64,000 nt of DNA from contig NZ_JAUPED010000001.1 of assembly GCF_030552475.1 (NCBI RefSeq), positions 186,001-250,000 on the forward strand, read 5' to 3'. The position numbers and the translations under genes are program-made. Positions 38,805-47,876 of the stretch are shown here, piece after piece; the first letter of the stretch is position 1, and every line of letters starts with the position of its first letter. This DNA is from Mariniflexile sp. AS56. GTDB lineage: Bacteria; Bacteroidota; Bacteroidia; Flavobacteriales; Flavobacteriaceae. The notes beneath the pieces are model-generated. The model was given only the letters and a program-made list of their open reading frames with translations. It had not been told where the DNA came from and did no database searches.

Positions 38805-39530
38805 TTAATCTTTATTTTCTTTGAAAGTATAATTAACAAGCGGTTGCTCCTGCTCTATTTCTGGATTTATAGTTTCTATAAAGTTTCCATTTTCATCAAA
38901 ATGTTTTAAAAACGGGTCGTCGTCTTCCTTGAAATCAGTTTGCTCCCAAACGTATTTTTCAGGCTTAGCGATGGCTTTTCTAAAACTTAATGCGAACAGA
39001 AGCCCCGTGATTAAACCAGCTAAATGTCCTTCCCAAGAAACACCTTCTTCCAATGGTAAGGCATACCAAATCATACTTCCGTAGAGAAAAACTACTAGCA
39101 ATGATAAGGCAATAAGTCGGTAATGTTTTGCAAATACACCTTTGAAAAATATAAAACTTACCAAAAGGTAAATGAGTCCGCTAGCCCCAATGTGGTAAGA
39201 CGGCCTACCTATACACCAGGTTAAAAAACCGGAAACTAAAATACCAAAAACTAATACTTTCCATGCAATATGTCTATAGAAATAGAATAATGCCATGGAC
39301 AACACAAATAATGGAATGCTATTATGATACAGATGTTGAATACTACCATGAATAAACGGACTCAACACAACACCTCGCAAGCCTTTTAGTGTTTGTGGAT
39401 ACACGCCATATTTACTAAAATTATATCCAAAACGCACCTCAAACCAAAACACCAACCAAAGGGTAAGCACAAAAAAAACAGGATACGCGACAACGCCTGT
39501 TGAAAATTTAAAATGTTCCTGTTTATTCAT
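38805..39530 (-). CDS. Rhomboid family intramembrane serine protease
   Basis: The product cleaves substrates within the membrane. The 241-residue sequence has about six membrane segments. The catalytic dyad is Ser117 in GASG and His169 in SWEGHLAGLITG, and the conserved HxxxN of the oxyanion region is H66-LYH-N70. The C-terminal part (about 185-241) is charged and cytosolic. This 6-TM type is the simple prokaryotic form. It lies alone on the minus strand, converging with rlmB and diverging from rarA. The substrate is unknown. Confidence 0.92.
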   Translation of the reverse strand: MNKQEHFKFSTGVVAYPVFFVLTLWLVFWFEVRFGYNFSKYGVYPQTLKGLRGVVLSPFIHGSIQHLYHNSIPLFVLSMALFYFYRHIAWKVLVFGILVSGFLTWCIGRPSYHIGASGLIYLLVSFIFFKGVFAKHYRLIALSLLVVFLYGSMIWYALPLEEGVSWEGHLAGLITGLLFALSFRKAIAKPEKYVWEQTDFKEDDDPFLKHFDENGNFIETINPEIEQEQPLVNYTFKENKD

Positions 39531-39593
39531 AAAAATAAAGATAGCAAATAGTTCTCCAACTTTTAAGTTTGTGCTAAAATGGCAGAAGTGTAC

Positions 39594-39682
39594 CGCGTGA
39601 GGGGTTGAAGCGGCATCCTTTTTTGAGGCACGAGAAAAAGATACAGCGAAAAACCCGACCCCGTTATTACGGGGGCACGCCC
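39594..39682 (+). repeat. Dispersed structured intergenic repeat, copy B
   Basis: The 89-bp element starts GCGTGAGGGGTTGAAGCGGC, has an inner stem ATC-TTTTT with AAAAA-GAT, then AGCGAAAAACCCGACC and a terminal hairpin CCCCG with CGGGG, ending GCACGCCC. It lies between the divergent rhomboid and rarA genes. It shares both ends with copies A and C. Confidence 0.7.
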
Positions 39683-39710
39683 ATAAAAAAAACTAAATAG
39701 CAATGGAATC

Positions 39711-39739
39711 TTGGTTGTCACAGGAATTAATTAATTTTA
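39711..39739 (+). promoter_or_regulatory. Probable promoter of rarA
   Basis: TTG (39711-39713), 18 nt, then TAATTTTA (39732-39739; one mismatch to TAnnTTTG). The ATG follows only 4 nt later, so the mRNA would be leaderless or nearly so. Confidence 0.45.
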
Positions 39740-39743
39740 CATT

Positions 39744-41021
39744 ATGAACGAACCTTTAGCAGAACGATTACGCCCAAAAACTTTGGAACACTATGTTAGC
39801 CAAACGCATTTGATTGGTGAAAATGGTGTATTAACACAGCACATTAAACAAGGGTTGATACCGTCGATGATTTTGTGGGGACCTCCAGGAACAGGAAAAA
39901 CAACCTTAGCAAACATTATTGCTTCACAATCTGGCCGTCCTTTTTACACCTTAAGTGCTATAAGTTCTGGTGTTAAAGATGTTAGAGAAGTCATTGATAA
40001 AGCAAAACAAAGTGGCGGTTTGTTTACTACCAAAAACCCGATTTTATTTATTGATGAAATACATCGATTTAGCAAATCACAACAAGATTCGTTACTCCAA
40101 GCCGTGGAAAAAGGATGGATTACCCTTATTGGTGCAACTACTGAAAACCCCAGTTTTGAGGTCATTCCCGCGCTTTTATCTCGCTGCCAAGTGTATATTT
40201 TAAACGCTTTTGATAAGAGTGATTTAGAGACACTTTTAAGACGCGCTATTGAAAACGATGATTCCTTGTCTAAAAAAAACATAAAACTAAAGGAAACAAC
40301 GGCCCTTTTAAGGTTATCGGGTGGTGATGCCAGAAAACTGTTGAATATATTTGAATTGATCATAAATTCTGAAAGTGGGGATTCCATTGAAATTACAGAT
40401 GAAAGTGTCCTGCAAAAAATTCAAAATAACACCGTTCGCTACGACAAAACAGGCGAACAACATTACGATATTATTTCAGCATTTATAAAATCCATTCGTG
40501 GGAGTGATCCCAACGCGGCCGTCTATTATCTAGCCCGTATGATTGAAGGTGGTGAGGACGTTAAATTTATAGCTAGGAGATTACTTATTGCAGCAAGTGA
40601 GGATATTGGGAATGCCAACCCTACTGCCTTGGTAATTGCCAACAACACCTTTCAGGCGGTCACAGCTATTGGTTACCCAGAGTCTAGAATTTTATTAAGT
40701 CAATGTGCAACCTATTTGGCATGTTCTCCTAAAAGTAACGCCGCTTATATGGCTATTGGTAAAGCACAACAATTGGTTCGAGAAACCGGTGATTTATCGG
40801 TGCCTTTAGATATTAGAAATGCACCCACAAAACTTATGAAGGAATTGGGTTATGGTGAAAATTACCAATATGCACACAACTACGAAAACAATTTTGCAGA
40901 TCAGGAATTTATGCCAGATGCCATAAAAAACACGAAGATTTACGATCCAGGTAACAATGCGCGCGAAAATGCACATCGTGAGTTCTTAAAACAACGCTGG
41001 AAAGATAAATATGAGTATTAA
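39744..41021 (+). CDS. rarA: Replication-associated recombination protein A (RarA/MgsA AAA ATPase)
   Basis: The product is a clamp-loader-like AAA+ ATPase acting at stalled replication forks, related to eukaryotic WRNIP1. Walker A is WGPPGTGKTTLAN at 45-57 and Walker B ILFIDEIHRF around 96-105, with sensor GATTENPSFEV and the arginine-finger region LLSRCQVY. The C-terminal part (about 240-425) is the tetramerisation domain with SDPNAAVYYLARMIEGGEDV. It has 425 residues, a normal length. The MNEPLAERLRPKTLEHYVSQ start is the family norm. Confidence 0.96.
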   Translation: MNEPLAERLRPKTLEHYVSQTHLIGENGVLTQHIKQGLIPSMILWGPPGTGKTTLANIIASQSGRPFYTLSAISSGVKDVREVIDKAKQSGGLFTTKNPILFIDEIHRFSKSQQDSLLQAVEKGWITLIGATTENPSFEVIPALLSRCQVYILNAFDKSDLETLLRRAIENDDSLSKKNIKLKETTALLRLSGGDARKLLNIFELIINSESGDSIEITDESVLQKIQNNTVRYDKTGEQHYDIISAFIKSIRGSDPNAAVYYLARMIEGGEDVKFIARRLLIAASEDIGNANPTALVIANNTFQAVTAIGYPESRILLSQCATYLACSPKSNAAYMAIGKAQQLVRETGDLSVPLDIRNAPTKLMKELGYGENYQYAHNYENNFADQEFMPDAIKNTKIYDPGNNARENAHREFLKQRWKDKYEY

Positions 41022-41041
41022 TAAGACTGTAGTAGACTAGA

Positions 41042-41917
41042 TTAAAACTTAATTGTAAGTACATCTTGCTTCAAAACATTATTGTCATAATACTCTAAAA
41101 CCCAGTTACCTTCCTTTTTATATAAAGTAGCGTTTTTACCGTCTACCATATACACATCGGGAATACTTGTTTTTTTAATTTTATAAACCACTTTAGGCGT
41201 ACTATCTACCAATTGAAAACCGTTTTCAATAGCTTGGGCGTATAAAACACCTGTTACAGACTCCTTTACGTCTGTTTTAGTAGCTTCTGAGAATTCTTTA
41301 ACAATTTCTTTTTGGGTAGGACCATGATTAATAGCTACTACCTTAGCTTCAACTTTCTCTACAACAACCGCTTCTTTTTCCTTTTTAAGGTTTTGAATTT
41401 CTTCTCGTAATTGCTGAATTTCTTTAGAAACCTCACTTGAAGTTTCAACTTCTTGCGACGCAGTTACAGTACTCGTTGCACTTGGCACATATTCATAATT
41501 AAGTTTTTCTATGTACTTAAAAGCATCACGTACCGCCTCGGTGTAAGCACGTTGATATTCTTTCTCTCTACTTTCTCCCATCTCGGAAGTATATATGACT
41601 TGATCGTTGCAGTTTTTAAGTTCTACCGCTAATTTGGTTTTAAACATACCTGTATCTTTCACCAAGTTCGATTTTAATGCCAAACATCTATTTCGCATAA
41701 CATCTTCAGGGTAATTAGACCCTTCCATTAATGCGATAAACCCATATTTATTAAATAAAAACTCGGTTAAAGAATTTAATTGATATTGATCTGCCTCCTT
41801 TAAAAAATCATATTTTTTAGGTACAATAACATACTTATATGCGTTTAAATTAGTTTGAGAAAACACACTTGCAGTAAGAAAACAAGTAATAAGTATTGCG
41901 ATATATTTAATCTTCAT
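41042..41917 (-). CDS. Secreted coiled-coil protein of unknown function
   Basis: The 291-residue product has a signal peptide (1-20, ending SVFSQ). Residues 22-150 form a mixed alpha/beta domain that begins NLNAYKYVIVPKKYDFLKEA; residues 160-200 form a coiled coil (SKEIQQLREEIQNLKKEKEA); the C-terminal part is beta-rich (KIKKTSIPDVYMVDGKNAT) and ends DVLTIKF. Similar proteins of unknown function occur in flavobacteria. No catalytic motif is seen. It lies after the HAD gene on the same strand with a 43-bp gap, so it may share its transcript. Confidence 0.8.
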   Translation of the reverse strand: MKIKYIAILITCFLTASVFSQTNLNAYKYVIVPKKYDFLKEADQYQLNSLTEFLFNKYGFIALMEGSNYPEDVMRNRCLALKSNLVKDTGMFKTKLAVELKNCNDQVIYTSEMGESREKEYQRAYTEAVRDAFKYIEKLNYEYVPSATSTVTASQEVETSSEVSKEIQQLREEIQNLKKEKEAVVVEKVEAKVVAINHGPTQKEIVKEFSEATKTDVKESVTGVLYAQAIENGFQLVDSTPKVVYKIKKTSIPDVYMVDGKNATLYKKEGNWVLEYYDNNVLKQDVLTIKF

Positions 41918-41960
41918 TTTTATGTAATATATAGGTTAACAGTGCTTGTAAAGATACACT

Positions 41961-42650
41961 TTATAAATATTTTTTTAATTCTATTAATCCACTAATTTGT
42001 TTAACGTCCGTTACAATATTCATATTGTTGGTGTCGAAAAAAATAACATCCATCCCTACATTAATGGCACCTTCAATATCTGCTTCATAGCCATCACCAA
42101 TCATAATACTTCTACTTATTTCTGTTTCAGCCTTTTCAACAGCATAATGAAAAATTTCGGGATGTGGTTTTTTAACACCAATATCTTCCCCATTCGTAAT
42201 GGTTTTAAAATAATGATGGATATTCGATTTTATAAGTTTTTTGGACTGCACTTCTTCAAACCCGTTAGACAGTATGTGAAGGTTGTATTTTTGACTTAGA
42301 TAATCTAAAATCTCGATGGTGTTTTCAAACAAGAAATTTGTATCGGTGAGATAACTAATATAATCCGTCGATAATTTACGAATCATAGCATCTTCAACAT
42401 CTATATTGGCAGCTACAAAGGTATCTTTCAATCGGCCAAAGCGTAGTACTTCTTTATCAATTTTGGCATCTCTATACAGTTTCCAATATTCGAAATTGAT
42501 ATCGCGATAATGCAATAAAAACTCATGCAAGTCAACATCGACCGCATTCATTTTAAAAATTTTATCAAATGTTAATTCTGAATTTTTATCAAAATCCCAT
42601 AGGGTGTGATCTAAATCGAAAAACACATCGGTAATACCGTTACTCATCAT
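41961..42650 (-). CDS. HAD-family phosphatase, YjjG-like
   Basis: The 229-residue haloacid-dehalogenase-fold hydrolase has motif I as FFDLDHTLWDF (nucleophile Asp12, acid Asp14), motif II as LHILSNGFEE, the motif III lysine in KKPHPEIF and the motif IV acidic pair in MIGDGYEADIEG. The sequence fits the YjjG group of noncanonical pyrimidine nucleotide phosphatases (TIGR02254), though the substrate cannot be fixed from sequence. It may start at the second Met. It overlaps the upstream gene by 11 bp, so the two are translated together. Confidence 0.9.
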   Translation of the reverse strand: MMSNGITDVFFDLDHTLWDFDKNSELTFDKIFKMNAVDVDLHEFLLHYRDINFEYWKLYRDAKIDKEVLRFGRLKDTFVAANIDVEDAMIRKLSTDYISYLTDTNFLFENTIEILDYLSQKYNLHILSNGFEEVQSKKLIKSNIHHYFKTITNGEDIGVKKPHPEIFHYAVEKAETEISRSIMIGDGYEADIEGAINVGMDVIFFDTNNMNIVTDVKQISGLIELKKYL

Positions 42651-43941
42651 TTGTTGATTCTAAAATAATATTAAACAATTCTTTAAAGCCCTTCCAGCGT
42701 TCTATCTCACTAAATGTATAATTATGAAACACTGGAATAAACTCACCATGTACCTGCCTTACTTCGCTTAAAACATTATTCAGGGTTTTCTTTTTATCTA
42801 ATAAGGACTGGTTTTTTAACAACACATAATCCATAAGGTGATACGAATGAATTTTTAATGGTGTTTGTATTTCATAGTCCAAATCGTAGAACAAAAAAGG
42901 TGTACACGTACCAGCCCTAAAACCAATTTGATTAACATAACCCATGGTATAATCTTCCAGAATCTCCAATTCTATAAGATTTCTATAGGATTCTGGTAGA
43001 TTTAATTTTGAAAACGATTGGCGCGATGCTTTTAAGGTGGTATTTATAATATCCTCCATTTTAAGCTTTTCCTTTTTCAAAATTGAAAGGTCATCAAGCG
43101 CAAAGAAGGATGTTTTCAAACCTACTTCGCAATAATCGGCGACATGTTTTATAAGCGATATGAATTTTCTTTTATTCGGGTTAATACTTTTATCATAAGT
43201 AGAAAAATCGCCAATTAAAAAGAAAAACAAAAACTTAAACTTGCTCTGCTTTTGCTTATTAATAATATACTTAAAGGTATCATACGGGTCGTGTCTCAAG
43301 CCGAATATAACCACAAACCTTTCGTAAAAACTCTTAAATTCAAACTTAAATAAGTCTTTCACACTGCCACCAAAACTTCGCATAAGCCCTTTCAATTTAA
43401 AATGATAAGGACTAGGCACATCTATTATGGGTTTGACACTATAACTTCTTTCGGGAAACTTAAACTCTGGAAACTGCACTTGCAATGCATCTCTAAATTT
43501 GTAAGCCCAAATATCTACAACCGGTTGATGCAAAAAACCATGTTTAAACGCGATACTTTCGGCTGCTAAAAAGCGTCCGAAATCATCTTTTACATGTGGT
43601 AAATACTCTTCATATCTTGAAAGCAAATAAAAGGAAGCTGCAAAAATATCAAAAGGAATGGCGCTTTTATCACCATTAAAAAAGAAGCATTTGGTGCGCC
43701 ACCAACTTTGCACATGAATTTCAACATCATTCAAACCTTGTTCAAATAATAAATCGTGACTTTTTATAAAAAACTCGTTACCAAGTTGCTGTTTGGTATA
43801 GGATATTTTCAAACTATCGTGCGCAATAAACGCCTCCACTTTCGTGGTAAAAGCAACCTCAACACCCAAAATTCGTGTACAAACATGCTTAAAAACATAC
43901 TTTAAACGAGGTGTAATATTATGTGTGTAAACTAACAGCAT
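42640..43941 (-). CDS. Polysaccharide deacetylase-like protein
   Basis: The 433-residue product matches flavobacterial proteins annotated as polysaccharide deacetylase family, with an N-terminal DUF7033-like region (about 1-160, with FDIFAASFYLLSRYEEYLPH) and a C-terminal NodB-like barrel. In the barrel, the usual metal-binding Asp-Asp and HxxxH motifs are not obvious: FALDDLSI and YRNLIELEILEDYTMGY occur at about the right places, but the motif residues are weak. No signal peptide is seen. It may be catalytically altered. The gene order radC-deacetylase-HAD is found in related genomes. Its role in envelope or polysaccharide metabolism is inferred. Confidence 0.75.
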   Translation of the reverse strand: MLLVYTHNITPRLKYVFKHVCTRILGVEVAFTTKVEAFIAHDSLKISYTKQQLGNEFFIKSHDLLFEQGLNDVEIHVQSWWRTKCFFFNGDKSAIPFDIFAASFYLLSRYEEYLPHVKDDFGRFLAAESIAFKHGFLHQPVVDIWAYKFRDALQVQFPEFKFPERSYSVKPIIDVPSPYHFKLKGLMRSFGGSVKDLFKFEFKSFYERFVVIFGLRHDPYDTFKYIINKQKQSKFKFLFFFLIGDFSTYDKSINPNKRKFISLIKHVADYCEVGLKTSFFALDDLSILKKEKLKMEDIINTTLKASRQSFSKLNLPESYRNLIELEILEDYTMGYVNQIGFRAGTCTPFLFYDLDYEIQTPLKIHSYHLMDYVLLKNQSLLDKKKTLNNVLSEVRQVHGEFIPVFHNYTFSEIERWKGFKELFNIILESTNDE

Positions 43942-44022
43942 AGGCTAAAGCAAATTTCAATTTTTAAAAATTTAAATTCCAAAATTTGTTCAATTGGTAT
44001 TTGGTGCTTGTGTCTTGATTTT

Positions 44023-44721
44023 TTAAATAAGGCCTTCATCGGCAAAACTAAAGTATGCATTTTCAGTTATAATCACGTGATCTAGCACTTTTATATCCAA
44101 ACTTTCTGCTGCTGTTTTTAGTTTTTTGGTAATTTGTTTATCGGCTTCACTGGGTTTTAAGGTGCCCGATGGGTGGTTATGCGATAAAATGAGTCCGGTT
44201 GCTCCAACTTCCAAGGCGTTTTTAAGCACCAAACGTACATCTACCAAAGTTCCCGTAATCCCGCCTTTACTTAATTGATTTTTTTGAATCACTTTATTCG
44301 AATTATTCAAATAAACAATCCAAAATTCTTCATGTTGCAATTCACCTATAATGGGCTGCATCAATTCAAACACCGAGTTGCTCGAAGTTATTTTCTTCTT
44401 TTCTAACGCTTCTTCACCGCGGCGTCGACGCCCCAACTCCAAAGCAGCAACAATGGATATCGCTTTTGCTTCTCCAATACCCTTAAATTCCATAAGTTGT
44501 TTAATGGAAAGCTTACCCAGTTCGCTTAAATTATTATTCGCACTCGCCAAAATACGCTTGCATAAATCGACAGCACTTTCGTCTCGATTACCCGAGCCAA
44601 TTAAAATCGCGACCAATTCGGCATCACTTAAAGAGGCCTTTCCTTTATAGAGTAATTTCTCTCGCGGTTGGTCGTCTTGACTCCAATTTTTAATTGAAAA
44701 TGAGACTGGTTTTTCTTGCAT
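44023..44721 (-). CDS. radC: RadC family JAMM-type protein
   Basis: The 232-residue product has an N-terminal helix-hairpin-helix region (about 65-100, LMEFKGIGEAKAISIVAAL) and a C-terminal JAB/MPN domain with the metal motif HNHPSGTLKPSEAD (His181, His183, Asp194). This is the full RadC architecture. The early claim of a DNA-repair role is not well supported, and the biochemical function remains uncertain. It lies downstream of a short spacer from the divergent PaiB-like gene. Confidence 0.92.
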   Translation of the reverse strand: MQEKPVSFSIKNWSQDDQPREKLLYKGKASLSDAELVAILIGSGNRDESAVDLCKRILASANNNLSELGKLSIKQLMEFKGIGEAKAISIVAALELGRRRRGEEALEKKKITSSNSVFELMQPIIGELQHEEFWIVYLNNSNKVIQKNQLSKGGITGTLVDVRLVLKNALEVGATGLILSHNHPSGTLKPSEADKQITKKLKTAAESLDIKVLDHVIITENAYFSFADEGLI

Positions 44722-44785
44722 AAAGTAAATATAAATATTGTAATTTTATAAATCAACAAACGTCCATTTAAAATAGTACATCCCT

Positions 44786-45379
44786 TTGAATTATCCTCCA
44801 AAAATACATCAAGATAACGACATAAATCACATCATTGAGGTGATAAAAACCTATCCCTTAGCCACCTTAATTTCAGTTAAAGACAACAGCCCTTTTATCA
44901 CACATTTACCTTTAATTTATAATGAATCGGGTAAATTAATAGGCCATATAGATAAACAAAACCCACATGCTGCTTTGTTAAAAAACGCACAACCCATCAC
45001 CATTTTATTTTCGGGCCCGCAGTGTTACATTTCACCTAGTATTTATACAACAACACAGTTACCAACATGGAATTATATTAAAGTTCATTTAAAGGGCACG
45101 GTTCATGCTATAGAAAGTAAAGACGCCTTAAAGGATTCTATTATTAAAATGACTGAATTTTTAGAAGCGCCAGAACACAAATACGTTTTAGACCCAGACA
45201 ACCAGCGCATGCTTGGGGCTTTAGATTATATCGAAATGTTCGAAATAACCATTGATACTTGGGAAGGAAAATTCAAACTTTCACAAGACAAAAAACCTCA
45301 AGACATTAGTAATGCCCGAACCGAATTAATTCGCGCTAACCATGAAAGTATAGAGCATTTTTTAAAAAAAGTATTTTAA
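44786..45379 (+). CDS. PaiB-like FMN-binding protein
   Basis: The 197-residue product fits the FMN-binding negative transcriptional regulator family (PaiB of Bacillus), with the split-barrel flavin fold seen in YPLATLISVKDNSPFITHLP, then GHIDKQNPHAALLKN and YISPSIYTTTQLPTWNYIKV. The start is TTG (44786), because no ATG precedes the conserved NYPPKIHQ. The first in-frame ATG is too far into the domain. A DNA-binding role is doubtful, since PaiB proteins may act as flavin-dependent enzymes. It starts a three-gene run with two alpha/beta hydrolases (gaps of 16 and 13 bp). Confidence 0.88.
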   Translation: MNYPPKIHQDNDINHIIEVIKTYPLATLISVKDNSPFITHLPLIYNESGKLIGHIDKQNPHAALLKNAQPITILFSGPQCYISPSIYTTTQLPTWNYIKVHLKGTVHAIESKDALKDSIIKMTEFLEAPEHKYVLDPDNQRMLGALDYIEMFEITIDTWEGKFKLSQDKKPQDISNARTELIRANHESIEHFLKKVF

Positions 45380-45395
45380 CCCCATCACATAAACA

Positions 45396-46262
45396 ATGAA
45401 GCGTTTTATCGTTTTTACCCTCGTATTTTTATACCATACACTTGTGGTTTTATCTCAAGAAAAAGAATACACCTCTGTTATTTACCCCGAAGATTACACT
45501 GCTGAAGTAGATGTTATTTACACAGAAGCCAACGATTGGGTTGGTTATATGGATTTATACACCAAACAAAATGATAGCGTACCTACACCCATTGTTATTA
45601 ATATTCATGGTGGTGGTTGGCGCAGTGGCACCAAAGAATCTCAAACAGGCTTTGGCACCTTTTTTAAACATGGCTATGCCGTAGCCAATGTGGCATATCG
45701 CTTAGTAGATGTGGCACCTGCCCCTGCTGCGATTGAAGATGTACGTTGTGCCTTAGTTTATATTTACAAAAATGCCAAAGCACTAAACATCGACACCTCT
45801 AAAATTGTTGTTATGGGTGGTTCTGCTGGTGGGCATTTGGCTTTAATGGCTGGATTATTGGGCAACAATAAACGTTTTGATGGTAATTGCCAGCATTCAG
45901 AAAAAATAAAAGTAGCTGCTATCATCGATAAATATGGTATCAGCGATTTAACACCACTCGCCTATTGGAAATCTGCCAACAATTGGTTGTCGCTTAATAA
46001 TACAGATACGGCCTTTGTAAAATCGGTATCCCCCATAAATTATGTGTCACAAAACAGCCCGCCAATATTTATAGCACATGGTACTGCAGACCCTATTGTA
46101 CCCTACCAACAGTCCTTAATTCTTTATAAAAAACTAAAGACATATAAAGTTAAAACCGAGCTTCTCACCATTAAAAAAGGTAAACACGGAAACTTTACGA
46201 CCAAACAAAACATACAATTAAGTAGAAGCATTTGGAAATTTTTAAATAAATTAGGCTTATAA
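45396..46262 (+). CDS. Secreted alpha/beta hydrolase, esterase/lipase type
   Basis: The 288-residue product has a signal peptide (about 1-20) and the hormone-sensitive-lipase/BD-FAE-like pattern: NIHGGGWRSGT forms the oxyanion hole, the nucleophile serine is in VMGGSAGGHLALM, the acid in HGTADPIVPY and the histidine in KKGKHGNF. It is probably periplasmic and may act on acyl or feruloyl esters. The substrate is not known. It lies 16 bp after the PaiB-like gene. Confidence 0.88.
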   Translation: MKRFIVFTLVFLYHTLVVLSQEKEYTSVIYPEDYTAEVDVIYTEANDWVGYMDLYTKQNDSVPTPIVINIHGGGWRSGTKESQTGFGTFFKHGYAVANVAYRLVDVAPAPAAIEDVRCALVYIYKNAKALNIDTSKIVVMGGSAGGHLALMAGLLGNNKRFDGNCQHSEKIKVAAIIDKYGISDLTPLAYWKSANNWLSLNNTDTAFVKSVSPINYVSQNSPPIFIAHGTADPIVPYQQSLILYKKLKTYKVKTELLTIKKGKHGNFTTKQNIQLSRSIWKFLNKLGL

Positions 46263-46275
46263 AACATTCAACGTC

Positions 46276-47163
46276 ATGAAAAAGCTAACTAAAGAAGACA
46301 TCAATCAAGAGGTTTTTGATTTATATGATGATTATGCCCATAATAAAATTGGCAGACGCCAGTTTGTTGAAAAACTATCGCTCTACGCTATTGGCGGCTT
46401 AACGGTCTCGTCTTTACTTAGTTTTATGTCGCCTAATTATCTAGACAGCCTTTTGGTGAAACCAGACGATGCACGCTTAAACTCGGAATATATTACCTAC
46501 CAGTCACCCAAAGGCGGCGGTACCATTAAAGGTTTACTATCTAAACCCGAAAACACCACAGGGAAATTACCTGGCATTATTATAGTGCATGAAAACCGAG
46601 GTTTAAACCCATATATTGAAGATGTAGGCAGACGCTCAGCGCTTGATGGTTTTATTTCTTTAGCTCCTGATGCTTTGTCTCCTTTAGGTGGCTACCCAGG
46701 AAATGATGATGACGGTCGAGAACTTCAGAAAAAACGTGATAAAAATGAAATGCTTGAAGATTTTATTGCGGCCTTTCATTACTTAAGCACACACGAAAAT
46801 TGCAATGGAAAAATTGGGGTTGTTGGCTTTTGCTTTGGCGGCTGGATTTCGAATATGATGGCGGTGAAGTTGCCTAACTTACTAGCTGCAGTTCCTTTTT
46901 ATGGCGGACAACCCACTGCCGAAGAAGCGGCCCTAATAAAAACACCTTTACTTCTACAATATGCTAGTCTAGACACCCGCGTTAACGAAGGTTGGCCAGC
47001 TTACCAAACGGTTCTAAAAGAACACAACATTGAATATACGGCGCATTTTTACCCCGATGTAAACCACGGCTTCCATAACAATACCACACCGCGTTATGAT
47101 GAAAAAGCAGCTACGTTGGCTTGGGATAGGACTATTGCTTTTTTTAAGGAAAAACTTAAGTAA
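46276..47163 (+). CDS. Dienelactone hydrolase family protein
   Basis: The 295-residue alpha/beta hydrolase shows the DLH signature with a cysteine nucleophile: GVVGFCFGGWIS, the acid in YASLDTRVNEGW and the histidine in YPDVNHGFHNNT. Residues 1-60 form an N-terminal extension with a hydrophobic stretch (LYAIGGLTVSSLLSFM) after a basic GRRQFVEK, which looks like a TAT-type or membrane-anchoring segment with only one clear arginine pair. The product may therefore be anchored to the membrane or exported. The activity on dienelactones is unproven. Confidence 0.87.
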   Translation: MKKLTKEDINQEVFDLYDDYAHNKIGRRQFVEKLSLYAIGGLTVSSLLSFMSPNYLDSLLVKPDDARLNSEYITYQSPKGGGTIKGLLSKPENTTGKLPGIIIVHENRGLNPYIEDVGRRSALDGFISLAPDALSPLGGYPGNDDDGRELQKKRDKNEMLEDFIAAFHYLSTHENCNGKIGVVGFCFGGWISNMMAVKLPNLLAAVPFYGGQPTAEEAALIKTPLLLQYASLDTRVNEGWPAYQTVLKEHNIEYTAHFYPDVNHGFHNNTTPRYDEKAATLAWDRTIAFFKEKLK

Positions 47164-47313
47164 TACTTTAAAGCGTGCTATATCATAATATTATTGGCAC
47201 TTGTTTAGCTTGTTACGCTTTTATACTCATTGACTAAATGCCTTTACGGATTTAAAAGTTACTTTGAGTTTTTGTTAGTGTTTGGGAATTGTTTGAGAGG
47301 CTTAGTAAATCTT

Positions 47314-47865
47314 ATGTTTGATTGTAAGAAATATTTACTAAATTCGTTTTATAACATAACTTATAATTTAGCATTGAACTTCAACTTGGCCAAATACAGC
47401 ACACTCATTAAAGTACTTTCAATAATCCCTGTATTGGTTGGCTTCTTAAATTTAATTGAATCAATTCTCCCCTATAAAACAATTGAAACTGTAGTAGTCT
47501 CAAAAAGCGAAAATCATAGAGATAAATTTGACCATACCACCTATAATATTTATTTCGAAAACAATAACGACCAGTTTACAGAAACAATATATAACACACT
47601 TAATGAAGGAGATAAAGTTACTTTGCACGCCTCCTTTTTTACTGAAGAGGTTAGTAATCTCACTATAAATTCAACAGAACAAACTTTAGAAAATTCTACT
47701 AGCGAAATTTATTTCAAATATTTATTTACCATTGTTTTTCTAATTCCCTCAATCTTTTGGTTTAAGAAAAAAAGTTTAAGCTCAAAGCAATCCAAATACA
47801 TGGTCTTTATTATTGTTTTCAGCCTCATTAGTTTTTACAGAATTATAAAATTAAATATCACTTAA
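47314..47865 (+). CDS. Small membrane protein of unknown function
   Basis: The ORF starts as early as TTG 47230 (211 residues), but the ATG at 47314 (MFDCKKYLLNSFYNITYN) is the better start and gives 183 residues. There is a hydrophobic segment near residues 30-50 (LIKVLSIIPVLVGFLNLIES), a beta-rich exposed region (60-120; NIYFENNNDQFTETIYNTL) and two C-terminal membrane segments (YLFTIVFLIPSIFWF and YMVFIIVFSLISFYRII). I do not recognise a family. It is followed 11 bp later by a Tim44-like gene, with which it may be co-transcribed. Confidence 0.65.
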   Translation: MFDCKKYLLNSFYNITYNLALNFNLAKYSTLIKVLSIIPVLVGFLNLIESILPYKTIETVVVSKSENHRDKFDHTTYNIYFENNNDQFTETIYNTLNEGDKVTLHASFFTEEVSNLTINSTEQTLENSTSEIYFKYLFTIVFLIPSIFWFKKKSLSSKQSKYMVFIIVFSLISFYRIIKLNIT

Positions 47866-47876
47866 TTGTTTCTACC

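Noticed and set aside
39944-40387. A 147-codon minus-strand ORF inside rarA
   Set aside because: The plus strand encodes the conserved RarA ATPase with Walker motifs over the same bases, so this is an antisense shadow.
47230-47313. N-terminal extension of the membrane protein from a TTG start
   Set aside because: The 28 added residues look random and the ATG at 47314 leads into the membrane-protein sequence; a short decayed fragment cannot be excluded.
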